This document shows, one piece after another, positions 10,411-23,300 of a DNA stretch of 64,000 nt. Both the position numbers and the translations under genes were made by a program. The DNA is from Bradysia coprophila (lineage: Eukaryota; Arthropoda; Insecta; Diptera; Sciaridae). The DNA lies in NCBI RefSeq assembly GCF_014529535.1, contig NW_023503409.1:5394390-5458389 (forward strand), given 5' to 3'. The notes beneath the pieces were generated by a model. It had not been told where the DNA came from and made no database searches. It saw only the letters and a program-made list of their open reading frames with translations. Positions within the stretch are counted from its first letter, which is position 1; each line of letters starts with the position of its first letter.

Positions 10411-11298
10411 ATGGCGAACACACTCAGCCCATTGTCAAAGTCTGAGGTCGACGACCTGTTTAGCGAAATTAAGAGTTTGGTCGAAGCTGAATGCCAGGAT
10501 GAACCAAAACCGAATGTGGAAATACAGGACATCGATGTCTTACCGACAAGGGACAATTTTGATAAAAGTGAACTCTTGCAATGCTTGCGAATATTGGAGC
10601 CGAATGCAGTAATTTTCTTTCAAGACTTACAAGTATGTCTTTAACGCTTCCATTCGCCCTGTAACATTGCTAATAGTTCTGGCCCATTAATTTTACAGAA
10701 GCTGCTTCAAGTTTATCTTTGTGAAAATGCACAAAGTTTCCCATCGGAGGATGTGGAATATTTAAAGTATAAATATCTGATTGGCGGTAACAAATCGATC
10801 ACGTTGCGACGAATCGCAGCTTTATTTCCATCGTTAACATGCAATTTACTGAAGTGCAGTACACACATCCCGAGACCTATTTCGCAGCAATGCTTAAGCC
10901 ACAAAGAAAACTATCCGCGGCAAATGACCACTCGCTGCATATTCAGTTTGATTCCATTGACTCCGTTGATCGGAAAATTGCAATTGATTGAGGCAGCACT
11001 GCTCTATCAAATTCTGGAGCAGGCCAAATTCAATACAATAAAGACGGAAAACGGTCAGGTGAACTATGATGCGCATATGAAAATTTCGCTGGACTATTGT
11101 TTGGAGGACTACATGTCCGAATTTGAAACGAACGAGAAGCGAATCAAACAATTCGACGAGCTGGAACTCTACATTTATGGTCATCCCATTCCTCCAATAT
11201 ATGATGCAGTGGAAAAGTTTAAAGAAATTGTTGGCAATTCGTGGGACAATGAAATTATCTCAAAGTTTAAATTAATAAAAATCGAATGGGGTGATTAA
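10411..11298 (+). CDS. Two-exon gene, 273-residue protein of unknown function
   Basis: Exons 10411-10632 and 10699-11298, joined in phase 0 across a 66 bp GTATGT...TTTTACAG intron; stop TAA; an AATAAA follows at 11392. An acceptor-like TTCTACAG ends at 10404, so a non-coding first exon is possible. The product is soluble, without signal peptide or membrane segment. It has an acidic N-terminus (VDDLFSEIKSLVEAECQDE), a central helical region (SITLRRIAALFPSLTCNLLK, PLTPLIGKLQLIEAALLYQI) and an acidic end (FKLIKIEWGD). I do not recognise a domain. The general look of the central helices recalls nucleoproteins of negative-strand RNA viruses captured by insect genomes, but this is only an impression. 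The intact frame and clean intron argue that it is or was recently a working gene. Confidence 0.7.
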
Positions 11299-11391
11299 CG
11301 TTGGGTATTGGATCTCAGTTTTTTTTTTCGTCAATTTTTATCTTTTGTTTCCATTTCATGAATGAAGTTTATATTTTTCCACATAAAAATC

Positions 11392-11397
11392 AATAAA
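11392..11397 (+). terminator. Polyadenylation signal of the unknown gene
   Basis: AATAAA 94 bp after the stop codon at 11298. Confidence 0.5.
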
Positions 11398-11560
11398 ATA
11401 TGGTGAAGTTAAGAAGTTAAATGCCAGAAATTTTAGTCTTTTTATCAATTGTAGAATTTTTTAAAACTCATCATCATCATCATCGAAATGAACCATCGAA
11501 ATGAACACATTGCTTAACATAGGTAGAAATGTCAGCGATTTTCATGAAAAAGTCAAGCAC
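11395..11560 (+). repeat. Duplicated segment, copy 1 (copy 2 at 13910-14160)
   Basis: TATGGTGAAGTTAAGAAGTT and AAATGCCAG, a CATCATCATCATCATCG run, ATCGAAATGA, GCGATTTTCATGAAAAAG and CAAGCA occur in the same order here and at 13910-14160. Copy 2 is longer because of inserted bases. Confidence 0.65.
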
Positions 11561-12084
11561 ACGGAAAACTCATATATGCACCCCAGACGAAGAAATCGGG
11601 AACAGCTTCATGATTCTAGCACATTAGTTGTGTGCTGCATATTGATCTGAGGATCATACAATGCCCGTCAGATGAATATTGTTGTTGGGTGATGGATGTA
11701 ATTTTTAGTTGTAATATAAAATGACGCCATTTTTTAGAATTCAACAAACAACCTTATTTTTCGATTTTCGCGTTAAAGCAAAACAAAACTTAAAAAAAAA
11801 AACTTTAGAAAAATTCAATTTTTTTAATTTAAATTTTTTTTTATTTGTTATTAGCTGTAGATTTGTATTTAAATTCATATTAAATTGTTAGGAGATTTTT
11901 TTTTTTAAGTTTTGCTTACGTTTTTTCTGGTCACCTACCCAAGTGCTGACCGCGAACATCGATGCTTAACCTCAGTTTCTGACTACCAACGACTTTACCA
12001 CTGCTGCTATACTGCTTGTATATAGTGACAGTCTTATTTCGAACCATTGTTACATTTGCTTTATGCAGCACACAGGAATATTTA
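11561..12084. other. AT-rich intergenic
   Basis: Poly-A and poly-T runs (11790-11900); no gene seen. Confidence 0.4.
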
Positions 12085-12765
12085 TACCTGCATGCTGAAT
12101 ATTGACTAAATGAACAAAGTCGTCTACATTTAGAATGGGATATGCAACAATATTTAATTGAATTTATTTTCTATGAAATGTAGCAATGTCATTGGATTAT
12201 TTTAATTCTGAGACTGGTTCTGAATTAGAAGTTATTTCAATAAAGTAAGAAAATTGTTCTCTCATTAATCGTTCGTCAAGCGAGTCGCCACCGGTCAGCG
12301 GTGGGTTTTGATTTTTACAAGTTGGTACACGCGTGCATTGGTACGTTGGTAGCTTTAATCTATCGTTCTACAAAAAAACTGTTCTCATTTATTACGCGAA
12401 TTAATTGCTGAATACCACCAATTATTTACACGGAAAATTCGGCAAATTCGACATTTGTTGTGTGCTGCACATATTTGCTGCAGACTGAATAATGTACCCG
12501 GCTGCTGTATTACAATAAACATTTAATATGAATATTTTCAAAATATAGTTCCTACAACTCGTAGGAATATTGTGAGGTTCCCAGGTATATATTTGCTGTG
12601 TGCTGAATTATATCTTCAAATTAGGTGTGGGATGTATTATTGAACTATACCTGCATGCCGAATATTGACTAAATGGTCCTATCGAACTATACCTGCATGC
12701 TGAATATTGACTAAATGAATAAAGTTGCCTGTATTTAGAATGGGATATGCAACAATAAATTTTTT
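12085..12765 (+). repeat. Local direct repeats (ACCTGCATGCTGAATATTGA units)
   Basis: The unit ACCTGCATGCTGAATATTGA followed by CTAAATG occurs at about 12087, 12650 and 12689. The first and last are both followed by AAAGT.G.C.....ATTTAGAA and TGGGATATGCAACAATA. Neighbouring stretches with GTGTGCTGCA-type words (11630, 12463) may belong to the same family. No termini were identified. Confidence 0.5.
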
Positions 12766-13007
12766 GTTTTAATGAAATAGAAGGAAGATCTCAACAACAT
12801 ACGCGTAAAGATCTAATTTTGCAAAGTTTTTGACAAGTAAGAAGAATTTCTTAATCATTTAAAATTATTTCTAACTTTACCGAATTAATATGCAATGATA
12901 CGTTACATTTATGTATTTCAATAGCAATTTTTACGAACGAACTTTTAAAAATTATTTTCGGTGTGAAAGGCTCTTGGGAAAAGAACTGATATCGATGGGG
13001 TAACGCT

Positions 13008-13352
13008 CATGCTGAAAACAAACGAGGCATTCAAAACGTGTTTTGGTCCTTGTTTTCATGACGAAATTGTCGCAACTGTCAAATAATAGTTATTTACGTA
13101 TCGATTGAGTAGGCCAAAAGAGTTACGTATTAAGTTTTGTATGCTTGCTAAGAGGACCGAAAGTAAAGAAATGTCAATTCAAGGGGCGAAAGCGAAAGCT
13201 TTCGCCCCGCGAATTGACAGCTTTACTTTCGGTCCTCTTAGCAAGCATACAAAGTTAGAAATTTCTCTATCGAAAATTGCGATTGCTGCATCTGTCAATG
13301 AAAACTAGACCCAAAACACGTTTTCAATGTCTCGTTTGTTTTCAGCACCACA
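13008..13352. repeat. Long perfect-to-near-perfect hairpin element
   Basis: Outer arms: CATGCTGAAAACAAACGAGG and AACGTGTTTTGG pair with CCAAAACACGTTTTCAATGT and CTCGTTTGTTTTCAGCA. Inner arms: TTTGTATGCTTGCTAAGAGG and ACCGAAAGTAAAG pair with CTTTACTTTCGGTCCTCTTA and GCAAGCATACAAA. The apex is GGGGCGAAAGCGAAAGCTTT and CGCCCC. About 345 bp in total, typical of a foldback MITE. The 67-codon frame across it is a by-product. Confidence 0.75.
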
Positions 13353-13909
13353 GCTTCGACACGCAAAAAATGCGTCACAAATGGCAGATTATAAGGACAA
13401 AGTAAATAACTGATTCAAAAAGTTGGTTATTTAAATAAGTAACTCTATTTCATAATGTGGCAGTATTATAAAGTGACTATTCGTACAATACAATGTGCGA
13501 ATAGCATCTATCAAAAATGAATTTGCAAATGTTGCTTTCAAATCGCTCTGATTTTCTTGTTTCCGGGTTATCAGGAAAACCTCACCGTCTAGAGGTGTGA
13601 AATCGGCCGGTAAAAATTGAAGGAAATATTGTCTTAGGTTTTAACAACTGAAGGAAATCACCTTCGTTTTGCGTAATGATTACACGAATTTTTGCATACA
13701 CTGAACTCTTTGTTTTGTTTTATCCAAGTATATCAACCAGTTTACCCTGCTAGTCGTCCGAAGGAGCAATATTGACGATCTTGGCGGCCGTACACATATT
13801 AAGTCACAAAATGACCAAAAATGACAAAAATAGATCGAAAATGAACAAAAATAACGTGAAAATGACCAGGTGAGTATTTTTGGTACCCCTCAGATAGTGA
13901 CGTAATAAT

Positions 13910-14160
13910 TAATTATGGTGAAGTTATGAAGTTAAATGCCAGCCATTGTTCAGTCTCCTAATCAATCGTAAAATTGAGGATTGAACGACGCAGAGTTTTT
14001 GATTAATTTTCAGCGTAAAAAAAAAGAGGGAAAATTTAGTTAGAATGATTCATCATCATCATCATGCGAAGTCATCGAAATGACCCTGTTGCCCAACGTA
14101 CGTAGAAACTAGCCAGATATGTCTGCGATTTTCATGAAAAAGCCAAGCAAAAAGTTGACG
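13910..14160 (+). repeat. Duplicated segment, copy 2
   Basis: See the entry at 11395-11560. Lies directly upstream of the receptor gene, so it could contribute to its promoter region. Confidence 0.6.
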
Positions 14161-14384
14161 CTTTCATGTCGCTTATGACTCTTTCCTGTTCATGAAAACG
14201 TAGGTAACATGACATGAATATCCAACGTTTGCCTAACAATTAAATGGATTATCGAAACCATAATCTCACCTGATTTATAAAACATGCTGATGACAGCACG
14301 AGATTGTGATCGTCCAAATCGCTGACCTATGTCATGACATAAATCATTCAACATTTAGCCATTGACGAATCCGTATAAATATCG

Positions 14385-17300
14385 ATGCAAAATTATTCGT
14401 TCACACGAACATTCGTAGTTTGTGTTTGGATGACAATGGTGTTTCTGAAAAAAATTCCTAAAAAATATCGAATAGTTGGTGCATGTTGCGGTTTTTCGAT
14501 CGCAATTGCTGGTATTGGAGGATGGATCATAATGCCATATTTAGTGGATAAATTAATTGATTTGGTATTTTTAGTGCATTTTTGTGTGTAAATGTGGATG
14601 TAAAGCCAACGCCAATAGAATATTTCTCCATATTCCAGAATGTGATTTTATACAAAAATTCCGAACAATTTCAAAGGTGGCATACGCTACCCCAACCCAT
14701 GGAATTTAGAGTTTTCATTTTTAATGTAACGAATGCGAATGAGGTCCACAAAGGTGCACTGCCAATTGTACAGGAAATCGGTCCATACGTTTACAAGTAT
14801 TTTCGTCCCGAAAAGTTTGCATTTTATCCATTTTACTATCATTTCGATTCTCGAAAGGCAATACCGAATAAAGAATGTGGAAAAAATTTCGAAAGATCAA
14901 ATGGACATAACGTACACTTCCAAGCAGATTTATAAGTTCGACAGACAGTTGTCGTATCCGCGCAGAGAAAATGATAAAATTGTGGTCCTAAATGTTGCAA
15001 TGAACGTAAGTACAATTCCGAATTATAGATCTCGAAAACATCGATGCATTTCTAGTTTAGTTCCATAAGTGAATACTAACAGTTTATAGTGCCTAGCATA
15101 CGTTTGTTGATTCCTTTCTTTTGATCATTAAAAATCCCTCTGCGAATCGCGTATTATAGCAGACGTTGTACCTGCTGAAGTGAAGTCTTAGTACCACATA
15201 AAGTTCATACCTAGGCTATTTTTTAAAAAAGCACTACAAAAAAGAAGTAAGATCTCGACTAGAACTCAACTATAAGGAGGACATTCTCATAAATAGTATT
15301 TTACCTTACTAGTGAGGTAAAGTGAAGTTTCCGTCCCTAGGGAAAACTCTTTACCTCGCTCGTAAGGTAAAGCACTATTCTGCGCTTGGTAAACCAAGAA
15401 TGATGAAATAATTTGATATCTCGTATCGCGATGAAAAAAAGTACCTCGGGCTGAAGCCCTCGAATGTTTTTACTCATCTGGATACGAGATATCAAATTAC
15501 CTCTCTCATTATAGTTATATAGCTAGATCTGTAAAGTGGTATTTCGGTTCGAGGTGGCGTATAGTTCCAGACAAAGGGGAGAATGTAGCTTACCACATGT
15601 TCTTGAAAAGATACCACTTCACATTTACAGTTATATTGGACTTTACAGTGGAGATATGTAAAATATATTGAATTATACCAACTCTTAAACTTTTAATTTC
15701 CTTTCCATTTTACATACTAATGATAATGTGAATATTGCAGGTTCTTCTTCAAATTAAAGATGAAGAAATAAATCGAATTGTAAAAACAATAGGAAATACA
15801 TTGAATGGTAGAGTTGACCGAACACCAATTGTGGGGAATCTAAAGCGTCTGATTGAAATAATGTCAGGAAATCGAAAAGTAATTTTGTCAGGAATACTAT
15901 TTGTGTACGTTTTAAATTTATCTGCTTTGTTAGGCTGACATTCATTTTTTTTCGATTATGCTTGTTGATACTCTGATAAATAATTTATGTGTCGATAACT
16001 GTGCTGCTTCTGTTTCAGCAAATTACTATACGTATAACGTTAGATATAAATGAAGTCACTTTTCCGTGTGTTATTTGTTCTCGGCTTAGCCTCGGATCAA
16101 CAAAATTCACACGAAAACCGGATTTGTTCAAATCCTTTCTTCTTAGTTAAATAACTTGTCTCGCACTTTATTGTTTCTGTCGTGTTGCTTTGTTTGTTAG
16201 ATAGCACGCAGTCTTTATTTACATCTTTAAAACATGCAAGCATGAGTGGTACTCTAAAGTACTGAAACTGGACAGTGTATCATATAAACGTAAAAACATT
16301 TTCATGTAAAATAGATAACTTTCTGCAGCTGACTCCCATGATCACTTATGCTTCAAGTGCGTTGGCTGAACACAAGACACTATGTAAGACTTCGTTAACC
16401 GGAGTTCAACACTCACTTTTGTTATTGCTGGCACAGATGATTAGTCCCGTTATTGATCCTTTCTCAAAGGTTAAGCGATTCTCTACTTTATCTCTACCAA
16501 ATTTAACATTTTGCAGGCAGTTTTACAAATTTCCGAAGATATTGCTAATTCACAACTGGGACTGATAAACAATTACATTTTCCGCATATTTCCGAATCAA
16601 TCGTCACTTTACATCCAAACCACACCGAAACAATACTTTTTCGATGGAGTATCGTTTTGTTTGAAAGGTGATGAGATACAAGCTTTAGTGTGCAAAATAG
16701 TGGAAGATATTGTCAAACGCCGACAAATAAAAGCGATTCGAAAAGTCAACGATGGAAGCTTTAAGTTCGCATTTTTTTACTACGTAAACAACTTACAATT
16801 GGTGCCTGAACTTGGTCCAAATTAATTTTCAATTATTTTCTTTTTAGAAAAATAACACACACGACGGACAATACAAAATATTTTCAGGATTTAATGATTC
16901 CTCACTAACATCAAGAATATTAACATGGGAGGGAAAACCACATTTAACACTGTGGACCAACGAAACGAAATCTATTTCTAGTTGTAATATGTTTAAAAAA
17001 GCCACCGACGGCGTGTTGTTTCCACCTCACTTAAAGCCGGAAGGTTCTGTGAACGTTTATGTTACTGATATTTGCCGGTGAGAATAAAAAAATCAATTTA
17101 CCAAAACCAACTATTAGAATCAAAATATTTTCGTTTACTTGATGTAGCGCCGTGCAATTGTATTATAGAAAAACGATTACTTATCAGAAAATCATCGGCT
17201 ATCGTTTTGAAACAGGCGATGACTTTCTCAATAAGATTGGATCAAAATATTCCACAAAGTGCTTCTGTATTACTAGATTAGAGGAAATTCCAAAATACGA

Positions 17301-20300
17301 CGATGGCTGCTTGTACAAAGGAGTTCTAGATTTATCCTTATGCCACGGTGAGTCTTCTTATTTTTGATAAATAATTTAGTGTTCCTTCCTTAACACACAT
17401 TGAGCACATGAGTTCGCACGATATTAAATTGAAAATATTGTCACTGACCTAGGTCTTCAATGCATCTTATCATTTATTATGTATACCACAAACTCTACAT
17501 ATCTGTTCATTGTAGTTTATTGTTTGAATGCGGTCAAGGTTAGAAAATTAAGTTTCCTAACGAAATAATTCTATTTGATGAAAGTTTAATGTTTCGAATA
17601 TACCTGGATCTTGAATGCAAGATGCATTTCTTGGCTATTATCTCATTTCCGTTTAATAATTGTGTCCAATAAGACAATCGGAATGTATCAGTGGATTAAG
17701 GTGTTTTATCATCTAGTTACAATCAGTCAGTCAGTCGTTGCAAACGGTCACAATGTTACCTTATTTTGTGTGTAGTTCTTTGTTAAAATACAGTTTGTTG
17801 TTCAATGTAATTATTGCGGTTTGTCATGGAAGAAATTTCGAAAAATGTAAATTAGCACAAAAACTGTCTGGGAATGGCTTCCTTGAGACAGAGATTCGCA
17901 CGACTATATGTTACAGTTCACTCAGTGAATATAATAATCAGTTCTTGGTTACGATGCGTAATGAAACATACTACGGACTATTCGCCATTCACGAACCCTG
18001 GTGTGCGTCTAGCGGGCTAGATTCATCTGAGAGCGTGTGCAATGTTTCCTGCAATTATATGTTGGACGATCATTTGAGAAATGACATAAATTGCCTCCGC
18101 AAAATTTTTGATGCCAATGGACGATGGAGTACCGAATTCAAGGATTTTTACGAGTCAAATAGTCTGATCGATATGAAAGAGTGTGAACGGACGATATTGG
18201 ATGATTGTAGCTTGTCGTATGAAACAAATCAAATAGTGCAACCATCACAACAGATAGAATGTTAGGTGATTTTGCTTTGTAAAATGGGAAGTTAAATAAA
18301 GAAAAATCATTTATATCATCCATGTATCACAGCTGTTGAGTCATCTGTTATCAATAACGACTTCAGAAATAAACGCCAGGACAGGCTGTATTTGCTGATG
18401 ACTAATTTATAAAAACATGTTCAGAGAAATGAAGTAAAAGATTTGAAATCAATTTCTTGGAAATATTAAAAATATCAAATGAAGTAATAGATCCGATATT
18501 AAAACTGTTGACATGACGAGTGTGAATGGCTAACAACTATAGGTTCTGTGAGTGTAGGCAGCACTTCATATGTTCTCTAGTTATGCTGAAAGTCACAAAA
18601 ACTATTTTCATAGATTTCCGTTCCTTTCTTCTAAAAAAGTCGATTCCATAGATCAGTGAGTAGATCAGTGATTATCGTCGTTATTTACTTATTTGTTGTG
18701 ATTGAGTCAAAACGATTCAATGTAAACGAACAGAACAACTAAAACTACTTGTCGACAATTTCTTATTGTACAAATATTGTTTCTGAACAAATATCATTAA
18801 TAAAATACTGGTTTTGCGAATTGCAAACCATATCGACGAAGTATTTATCGTAAAACAAAATTGATATTGAAAAATTGATGAAACAAGGCCCGTTTCATGG
18901 TTTCTCTTCATTCAATTCAAGTTCAATATTTATATTTCTAGCGCTCGAAAATGTTACAATCAGGAAAAGATTTTGCATTGTCGGTATATTCGTCGACGTT
19001 CATTTATTTGAATAAATGAAAGTCTACGAGCAACGATGAAACGATCCATATTATTATTGTAGGTTCGTCATTATCTTATACAAGAAGATTTTCTATCCCT
19101 ATACTTTCGCATTCCTAATACGACGATGTTACACTGTCAGTCTGCGATTCGTTTTAGTGCTTGAACGATCGTTTTTATTAGCTTGTTTATTTAGTCAAAC
19201 CATAAAATGTTTCGATTAGTCGCAATTTTAATTTTACTCTGTTCAACTATAACAAACGCGAAAATCTTAGATCGATGTGAACTGGCGAAACTGTTAAAGA
19301 ATGCAGATATAACGGGAGACAATTTATACAAATGGGTTTGCATTGGACAGCAAGTGGGATTAGACACGGCCAGAAATTATTTGAGTCCAGGCGGTGTCGG
19401 ATCATATGGAATTTTCCAGATAAGTGATGAATACTGGTGCGATGCGAAAGGTTCTGGAAAAATGTGCGAAATATCATGTAGAAAATTGATGGACGACGAC
19501 ATTCGAGATGATATTATGTGCGCGTTAAAGATTTACAACGAACATAAGCAACGAACGGGAGATGGATTTAGTGCGTGGATTCCCTGGATGCCAGAATGTA
19601 AGAATGCGGATGTGAACTATTTGCGCGAATGTTATTTGGGCAACAGTGATATATTAAGTATTGATGTGCGATTCGGTGATGACGACGACAATCGATCTAC
19701 TACTAAAAATAATGAAATTGTCTCGACTACCAAAAGTAAACCAGCAGATAACGATGACATTGTTTTTTTCAATTAATGTGCTGTTCGGAATGTTCATAGC
19801 TGTTGAAAGTTGATTGTGTGATTGTGTAGAGACAAGTTGTAAATAAATAATTTTTGAAAAATTTATTGTTCGGAATTTCTACCTTGTTATAAAATACGTC
19901 CGGTAGCATTACAATCGCATTTTAGTCCTGAATCTACTATAGTTCAATTTTGTATTTCCAAATTGATTGATTCCTGCTTGATTCCTCACAAAAAACTTTG
20001 TTTACCCGGAAAACTATAAACAAATCGTCTAACTCGTCTCTGGCTCGCTCTGAAAACCTATCATTTACAAAAAAACGGCAAATCTGTTACTTCAGTTGTT
20101 TAAATTGTATCAAAAGTGCTACGAAATCATTTACTTGATTCACTTTAACATAATATTTCACTACCAGTGCCATTGATGCTGAGCCGATAACAGATGATTA
20201 GCCATTTCATTGATTATTTGTCGACTATATATTCAACAAAGAATAGAACATCAGAACAGAAATTTAGTCGGAAATTTAGTTCCTTTCACTGTACAATTAA

Positions 20301-23300
20301 TTAGCAAAGGTGAATGTGTTTAGAATGCAGATATAATTTTCTACGTAACTGTTTAATTACCGATAAATTAATCCACCTTCAACGTCTCAGACGTATAGTA
20401 AAAAGATGCGTTTACGTTGTACGAATGTATGATAAACAAACTATTAAAAAAAAACGTCTAACAAACCAATTCGTATGAAAATGAAGTCGTTTACCAACTT
20501 TTTTTTTAACCAAAACGATCGATCAATAAATTAAATAAACAATTTATAATGATGGTCGTGCATCTTAATAACATGGTTAGTCTTGTTGAGAACTCCGAAC
20601 GATGAGCATCTTCATTCTATTTATTTAAATATTTCAATTTTTTCGGAAATTTTCAAGCATGTTCGTGCTTCCACTTCATATAATAGTTGGTTTGATTGCG
20701 TTAATCGGTATAACGGGTGCGCGAATACACGATCGTTGTGATTTCGCAAGGACTTTACGTTACAAACATAAGCTATCGCTGTCGGAAATCAATGTATGGG
20801 CTTGTATAGCACAATATCAATCAGGATTCGATAGTGAAGCCATCGGCTACGACAGTGATGGTACTGGATACTATGGAATGTTTCAAATCAGTGACCGTTA
20901 CTGGTGTAACTCATCTAAAGAACAAAAAAATGGTTGTGAAATTTCATGCACTCAGTTACTCGACGACGATTTGGCTGATGATTTCGTATGTATCAAGAAT
21001 ATATTCAACGAACACCAGCGAATTTCTGGGAATGGATATAATGCTTGGACCTCGTACAAAAACACATGCCAGTATGTTTATGACGGGCTATTTACTGACG
21101 ATTGTTTTGTCGGCGATATTGACTACATTCCGAGTAGCACACCAACTGCGAAAAAAGCGATTGCGACTAAACAGAATCGAATTTACGATCGGTGTGAGTT
21201 AGCTCGCGAATTGTGGTATGTCCATCAACTACCGTCAGATCAAATCGCTACTTGGGTATGCATTGCAAAGCATGAATCAAATTATAACACCTCGGCAATT
21301 GGATACGGCGATCATGGACTCTTTCAAATCAGTGATATTTATTGGTGTTCGCCGCCCGGTAGAGGTTGGGTGTGTGGAATATCATGTGCAAAACTTGAGG
21401 ACTCTGATATAAGTGACGATGTTGCATGTATGAAGAAAATATACAACGAACACGAACGGCTTTCGGGAGATGGCTTCAATGCATGGTCCGTATACAGGCC
21501 CTATTGCAAAGGTCGATCAGAACAATATATCGAAGGCTGTTTTGATTATAGTGATTTGAATTCGGTTGATCCATATTCGTACGATGCTGAGTTGAAATCG
21601 GGAGCAACATCTAGTCATGAAGTTAAATCTTATCCGGAAGAAACGAAGATATTTGAACGTTGTGAGCTTGCAATAGAATTGCATCAGAAACATAAAATTC
21701 CAATAGAACTTGTACCAACATACGTTTGTATTGCATATCATGAATCGAAGTACAATACATCAGCAGTAGGTCATTTGAACATCGATGGGAGTGGTGACCA
21801 TGGAATCTTTCAAATTAGTGATATTTACTGGTGCTCTCCGCCGGGTATGGGTCGTGCTTGTGGACTTTCGTGTGCGAAATTGGAGGATTCTGACATAACT
21901 GATGATGTAAAATGCATGAAAAAAATATACGATGAACATGAGCAGCTTTCTGGAGATGGTTTTAACGCATGGTCTGTCTATGTTCCCTATTGTAAAGGCC
22001 AATCTGATGCATTCGTAGATGGTTGTTTTAATGAAGTCAGTAATTCACTAGCAGTTTTAAACCATAGACCAGCTGTGACTGCTCCAAGTTTTTTTCATAA
22101 AGATCCCGAGCACTCATCAAAATTGCATAGCCCAGAGATTAGTGAGGCTCATGAGAATATCATCAATTCTGAAACTACAAAGGCAAGTGATAAGCCGAGT
22201 ACACTTACAACTCACTCAACTTCAACACAACCGACTAATTCAACACAACCGACAACCAGTACAGGTGCGCCTAAGTTGCTGTATAATACAGAAACAAACG
22301 CTTTTACATCAAAAGTGTATACTACGACTCCAACAACCGTGCGAGCACCAACAACTGTACGAGCTCCAACAACTGTACGAGCTCCAACAACTGTACGAGC
22401 TCCAACAACTGTACGAGCTCCAACAACTGTACGAGCTCCAACAACTGTACGAGCTCCAATAACTGTACGAGCTCCAACAACTGTACGAGCTCCAACAGTT
22501 TCGAATCAATTCGTACCAAAATCATCAATTACCACAGAAGCGACACATCGTTCGACGTCGACCATACTTAGTGAACGCGAAAGAGTTCAAAGCTTATTCG
22601 ATATTTATTTCAATGGATTCCGAACACGTCCACCAACTACTTTGAAAAGTTTGATTACAACAACAAAACGTCCACTTAGCTCGTCATCCACAAAAACGCC
22701 ATACATCTCTAGCTCCTTTGTTCCTATTAAATCAATTAAGCGGAAATCAGAAGAACCTTCTGTTGCCACTAATAAAATATCTTCATCGAGCTCACTGACA
22801 TCGACAACGAAATCACAATTCGAAACAGTTGAAAAGAATAAATTTACTACTAAGCCATCATCTACACAACCTGACGTCTACATTTCTTCAATTGAAGCAA
22901 CATCAATTAGTCCATTTATACGGCAATCTACAACAGCTGCAGTTAATTCTAATATAACATATCAATCAATCTTTGGTCAAAGGCCAAGCTCAACAACATT
23001 ACAGTCTCTTCCTGCATATTACAGCAACCGTTTAACAACGACAACAACGAAATCACCATCAATCAATCAATCCATTAACACTCACGATAATTCTGTATCG
23101 ATGTTCAACAACAGAATTACAAGAGCTCCATCATCGTTAACATCAAACAGAAATTTAACATCTTCAGAACATATACAATACCATCGAACATCAACAACAT
23201 CAACAACAACAAAGACTCCATTCGATAGACTCTTTGATCTTTTCGTTCATTGAAATCGAAAGTGTTCAGACGAGAAAAAAAATGTGCAAGATGCTTGGCT

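Noticed and set aside
22142-22528. Other-frame and antisense frames rich in QQLYEL or CWSSYS
   Set aside because: They are shadows of the 18-bp tandem repeat inside the lysozyme gene.
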